The notes below the pieces were generated by a model. The model was not told the DNA's origin, did not search any database, and saw only the letters and a program-made list of their open reading frames with translations. From an uncultured Oscillospiraceae bacterium (GTDB taxonomy: Bacteria; Bacillota; Clostridia; Oscillospirales; Acutalibacteraceae), in contig URKX01000024.1 of NCBI GenBank assembly GCA_900548545.1, forward strand, positions 1 through 36,977: a stretch of DNA of 36,977 nucleotides, given 5' to 3'. Within the stretch, counting starts at the first letter, position 1. Every line of letters begins with the position of its first letter. The position numbers and the translations under genes are program-made. Below are positions 33,973 through 36,977 of the stretch, in pieces.

Positions 33973-34782
33973 TCAAGCTTTCCCCTCTTGCAGCGGGTTA
34001 CTCACCGTTACGGCCACAAGCGTTTCCGTCCGCGGCGTAATCCGGAACGGTTCTGCAACGCCCACGCCTTCACAGAAGACAATCTGCCCGCCGCATTCCA
34101 GCAGAACCATGTTCTCCCTCTGAGAGGCCGGAACCCGCTGTTCCTGAAAGAGCTGCTTGAGCCCTTTTGTCACACGCCTTCCCACAGGCGTGAACCTGTC
34201 GCCCTCTCTTCTCGTCCTGGCCAGGAAAACTCCTGTCATTGTAGCATAGTCAAAGGAATTTTTAAACAACAAATTATTAATTTTTCTTCCGTTTTCCAGA
34301 TCCGGGCAGGGTTTCTTTTCCAAAATCAGTATTTTCCCGTTTGGCAGCACTGTTTTCCCCACAAAAACGGGGATCGAGAACCCCGTTTGCCCCTGGTCCC
34401 GGGCAGAGGCAAAAAACAGATTCTGGGCGCACTCCGCCGTAAAACCGCCCGGCAGCGAACACCGCCCGCCCCGCAGAGCCACAGACTGCGCGCTTTCCAA
34501 ATGCCGCTTTTCCAGGCCCCTGCAGCCGCGGTCCTCCAAATAAAGCTTCAGCGCTTCCAGCCGTAAAGCCGGATGGGCCTGCCGCAGCGGCCCGGTTTCC
34601 AGCTTTCCGTCCCGGACGGCGCCGGAAAGAAGTTTTTCCGCTTCCCCGTCCAGATATTCCTGCAACAGCCGCAGGCTTTCCGCCGTGCGCCCCATTGCTT
34701 CGGAAAGCCTGGGGTTTTCCTCCCGCAGCAGCGGCATCACCCGGTTCCGGATACGGTTTCTGCCGTATTCGTCCGTCAGGTT
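33973..34782 (-). pseudogene. tilS: tilS 3' fragment (tRNA(Ile)-lysidine synthetase, C-terminal half)
   Basis: Encodes about 270 aa of a protein normally around 460-480 aa. Visible are the RNRIRN motif that closes the catalytic region, the helical linker domain, and the TilS C-terminal domain with RREGDRFTPVGR, TKGLKQLFQEQRVP and a VLLECGGQIVFCEGVGVAEPFRI strand pair. The missing N-terminal ~200 residues contain the SGGxDS ATP-pyrophosphatase loop, without which lysidine cannot be formed. TilS is essential in most bacteria, so an intact copy should exist in the real genome. Confidence 0.85.
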
Positions 34783-35898
34783 GCGGAGCGCTATGCCTTC
34801 ATCGGCCCAGTTATAGAGGTCTGTGGAGGAATACACACGGACTCCTCCGTCCACGGTGCGGTAGCCGTCCGTCTTGTCTTCTCCGTACCAGTACCATTTC
34901 GTTACCCCGTTATGCGTAAACTTCTGTACCTGGCCGCCGTGTGCCTGGATGGGCGTTCCGTTTTGATCGAGCCACACCTCCCCGTCGGTACCGGAAAAGC
35001 TGGTATAACTGACGGCGTCCTGCTTCGGCTGAAGACCGTTATACTTAGCAGCCAGTTTTTTTAAGTTTGAAGCAATCTTTTCCTGAGATACCGGCTCTTC
35101 CGACTCCGCGGCTCTCCTGGCATATTCGTAAGCCTCGTCATATTTTTCCAAAGACTGAACCGAATAGAGTTCCCGCTCCAGACTGGTCAGAGTATACTGC
35201 TTCATTGCGTTTTTCAAGTATTCCTGATCGTAGGGAGCCTTTATGATTATGTAGCTTAACATCGCATCCTGACTGGAGGAAGTTCTGTCCGTGTTATGGA
35301 CCCGGACATCCAGCACTCCGTCGCTTACGGTCACGGAGAAGGTCTCTTCCGCCAGACTGTCTTTGGTAAAGCTCCAGCTGCTCTTTACCGTCTGACCTTC
35401 CAGGGTAATATCTGCCGGTCTCGTATCCCAGGGATTTTTACAGCCCAGGGTCACCTGATACGTCCGTTCGCCTTCCGGCATTTCAAATTGATACGTAATT
35501 CCGCTTGCATCAGGATCATACTCGATTTTATCGCTCATATAGCGAAGCCCCGCCTCCAGAGAGGAGGGATTCGTATCCCGTTTTCCGTATATGATTGATG
35601 AATCGTTCTCTATGTATCCCCAGGTATATCCGGTGGCATCCCGGCCATTTTTCTGGTCGGTAACTGTCTGGAGCAGTCCCATTTTATATCCGTCCGGTAC
35701 TGCCGCCGGATCGGAAGCTCCGCATTTTACCAGATACAGAGTGTAATCGGCTGCCAACAGCTCTTCATATCCGGGCATGGTATTGGAAGATCGTTCTGCT
35801 CCCTCCGGTACTGCATAGACCGGCATGGCTCCCGGAAGAGTCATTGCCATGGACAGCGCGATGGCTGTCAGGCGTTTCAGTGGTTTTCGGTTCATCAT
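33973..35898 (-). CDS. Chimeric frame: secreted GH43-type hydrolase N-terminus joined to TilS C-terminus
   Basis: One open frame of 641 aa made of two unrelated parts. Residues 1-371: a signal peptide (cleavage near A29 in PVYA), a malectin/CBM-like beta domain (about 45-225), a FIVAR-like helical segment (about 228-300) and the first ~70 residues of a GH43-type propeller (IQAHGGQVQ, WYWYGEDKTDGYR, VYSSTDLYNWADEG). Residues 372-641: the C-terminal half of tRNA(Ile)-lysidine synthetase, opening NLTDEYGRNRIRNRVMPLL. The hydrolase loses most of its catalytic domain and TilS loses its PP-loop ATPase, so neither half should work as usual. The tilS-hpt-ftsH context is correct only for the second part. 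The join near 34,785 is seamless in frame. Assembly chimera is the leading explanation. Confidence 0.75.
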   Translation of the reverse strand: MMNRKPLKRLTAIALSMAMTLPGAMPVYAVPEGAERSSNTMPGYEELLAADYTLYLVKCGASDPAAVPDGYKMGLLQTVTDQKNGRDATGYTWGYIENDSSIIYGKRDTNPSSLEAGLRYMSDKIEYDPDASGITYQFEMPEGERTYQVTLGCKNPWDTRPADITLEGQTVKSSWSFTKDSLAEETFSVTVSDGVLDVRVHNTDRTSSSQDAMLSYIIIKAPYDQEYLKNAMKQYTLTSLERELYSVQSLEKYDEAYEYARRAAESEEPVSQEKIASNLKKLAAKYNGLQPKQDAVSYTSFSGTDGEVWLDQNGTPIQAHGGQVQKFTHNGVTKWYWYGEDKTDGYRTVDGGVRVYSSTDLYNWADEGIALRNLTDEYGRNRIRNRVMPLLREENPRLSEAMGRTAESLRLLQEYLDGEAEKLLSGAVRDGKLETGPLRQAHPALRLEALKLYLEDRGCRGLEKRHLESAQSVALRGGRCSLPGGFTAECAQNLFFASARDQGQTGFSIPVFVGKTVLPNGKILILEKKPCPDLENGRKINNLLFKNSFDYATMTGVFLARTRREGDRFTPVGRRVTKGLKQLFQEQRVPASQRENMVLLECGGQIVFCEGVGVAEPFRITPRTETLVAVTVSNPLQEGKA

Positions 35899-35930
35899 TA
35901 ACCCCCGTTATTTATTTTTTTTCATACTGT

Positions 35931-35974
35931 AATACGGGCACGGCTGTCCGGTATTCAGAAGCCATGCCCGTATT
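35931..35974. repeat. 10-bp perfect inverted repeat between the two surface-protein genes
   Basis: AATACGGGCA (35931-35940) and TGCCCGTATT (35965-35974), with an inner GGCT/AGCC pair. It lies 28 bp after the stop of the cell-wall protein. Neither strand has a U-tract after the stem, so it is not a classical terminator. Confidence 0.55.
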
Positions 35975-36002
35975 CTGTCATTCCTCAGATGCTGTTCTCA
36001 GA

Positions 36003-36977
36003 TCAGATACGGGCGCCGTCGGCACCTGTGACATATCCATCTGGTGTAGTTGTATTTACGGCCATGGTACCATCCGCATTCAGGTAATAGCTGCGGCCAT
36101 TCCATGTCACCCAGCCGCTCACGGCCATCGCTCCTCCAGGCTGCAGGAAATACCAGTGATCCTTGTAGCAGATCCAGTTGTTATCTGTCATGGAGCCATC
36201 TGGCTGTAAGTAATACCACTGGTTACCGGACAGTATCCATCCGGTTCTCATATAACCGTCTTCACCGAAATAATACCAGGTTCCATTGATCTGCGCCCAC
36301 TCGGCTTTTACGTATCCGCCGGCCGTCTTTGCAAACCACCAGCCGGTCTGATCCTGCATCCAGGTCCCTGTTACCGTCGATGTTGTATTAACCCTTGGCC
36401 TGCTTCCACTGCTGCTGCCGCTACTGCCGCTTCCGCCGCTGCTGCCCGGTTTATCTCCGTCATCCGGCTCGTCCCCTGTTTCTGACTTAACCGTAACATC
36501 CAGAATCGCCTTGCGGCCGCCGTATGTAATAACAACATGCTTGATTCCTGCTGAAGAAGAGTCAAAACCAGACAGTTCATACTCTGTTACGACTGCCTCC
36601 GTACCGTTTTCATAGACGGCCGTCACGACCATGCCGTCTGCCTCGAAGGACTCACCGATCTGATAAACGGTTTTGTACGGTTTCGCTGTAATCCTGATGC
36701 CTGTAACGGTCAGCGTTCCCGGATTTGCCGCTGCAAAGGTACTTAAGGATGATACGCCAAAGCTCATCATGTTATCGGCAGTTTCCGGTATTATGGTTTC
36801 AATCTCCCCGGATTCTGTTACGTGATAGATCACCAGGTTTTTCTGACTTATCCCCTCCGGTATTCTGGCTGTCAAAAACAGCGGTACCACCGGCTGAATT
36901 TCCTCATCCGATACCATCAGACGGATATCCATCGCTTTCACTGCTTTTACCTCCGGCAGACCATCCGGTATTTCCGC
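36003..36977 (-). CDS. Cell-wall-binding surface protein, C-terminal part (partial)
   Basis: The last 324 residues of a larger secreted protein; the frame stays open to the right edge of the window. In order: an end of an unrecognised domain (PVVPLFLTARIPEG, then SFGVSSLSTFAAAN), a bacterial Ig-like domain of the Big_3 type (GIRITAKPYKTVY to AILDVTVK), a Gly/Ser/Pro/Asp linker of about 28 residues, and about five choline/cell-wall-binding repeats with the aromatic signature (GWWFAKTAGGYVK, GTWYYFGEDGYM, QWYYLQPDGSM, HWYFLQPGGAM, RSYYLNADGTM). Such proteins attach non-covalently to teichoic acids and are common in Lachnospiraceae. With the GH43 fragment next to it, a role in polysaccharide handling is possible. 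It may come from a different genome than the core genes. Confidence 0.85.
   Translation of the reverse strand, partial: AEIPDGLPEVKAVKAMDIRLMVSDEEIQPVVPLFLTARIPEGISQKNLVIYHVTESGEIETIIPETADNMMSFGVSSLSTFAAANPGTLTVTGIRITAKPYKTVYQIGESFEADGMVVTAVYENGTEAVVTEYELSGFDSSSAGIKHVVITYGGRKAILDVTVKSETGDEPDDGDKPGSSGGSGSSGSSSGSRPRVNTTSTVTGTWMQDQTGWWFAKTAGGYVKAEWAQINGTWYYFGEDGYMRTGWILSGNQWYYLQPDGSMTDNNWICYKDHWYFLQPGGAMAVSGWVTWNGRSYYLNADGTMAVNTTTPDGYVTGADGARI

Noticed and set aside
35931..35974. Hairpin as a Rho-independent terminator of the cell-wall protein gene
   Set aside because: The stem is strong, but A-rich rather than T-rich sequence follows on the minus strand, and nothing suitable follows on the plus strand.

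Overview
The window looks like chromosomal DNA of an anaerobic Gram-positive gut bacterium of the order Oscillospirales/Eubacteriales. The signs are the gene orders ecfA1-ecfA2-ecfT-truA, ruvC-ruvA-ruvB and tilS-hpt-ftsH, a ClpE-like ATPase with an N-terminal zinc finger, a DUF5711-type protein, strong AGGAGG ribosome binding sites and frequent GTG/TTG starts. The assignment rests on protein and synteny recognition by eye; no search was run.

Positions 1-9158 hold a carbohydrate module of visibly lower GC than the core genes to its right. A YesM/YesN-type two-component system (kinase and response regulator, minus strand) is divergent from six genes on the plus strand: two zinc dehydrogenases, a class II aldolase, a PfkB kinase, an aldo/keto reductase and a DeoR regulator. 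Protein by protein, and in order, these match the Escherichia coli ydjL-ydjJ-ydjI-ydjH-ydjG-ydjF genes, but both E. coli transporter genes (ydjE, ydjK) are absent. The divergent promoter region carries two good promoters and an 11-bp perfect inverted repeat around the cluster promoter. The likely logic is oxidation of a sugar or sugar-acid alcohol to a ketose, phosphorylation, retro-aldol cleavage to DHAP plus an aldehyde, and reduction of the aldehyde.

Positions 9159-11850 are a decayed, mobile region: about 600 bp of noncoding DNA with several strong hairpins, a broken HipA-like kinase gene, and an apparently intact IS3-family element. A minus-strand cluster of four tRNA genes (Gly, Arg, His, Gln) under one promoter at about 12.3 kb marks the border to the GC-richer core.

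Positions 12.4-33.9 kb hold mostly housekeeping genes on the minus strand: a ClpE-like unfoldase, a PgsA-like phosphatidyltransferase, a CvpA-like membrane protein, a DUF5711-like protein, truA and the ECF energizing module, an RlmI-like methyltransferase, glmM, the ruv genes, a divergent type IIA topoisomerase pair, ftsH and hpt. The one plus-strand gene is a flavodoxin-like/ferredoxin fusion.

At about 34,785 the expected tilS gene is interrupted. Its C-terminal half continues in frame into the N-terminal half of a secreted GH43-type glycoside hydrolase. The last gene is a partial cell-wall-binding surface protein. This junction is either an unusual gene fusion or, more likely, a join of two different sequences (assembly chimera), so the last ~2.2 kb should be treated as possibly foreign.
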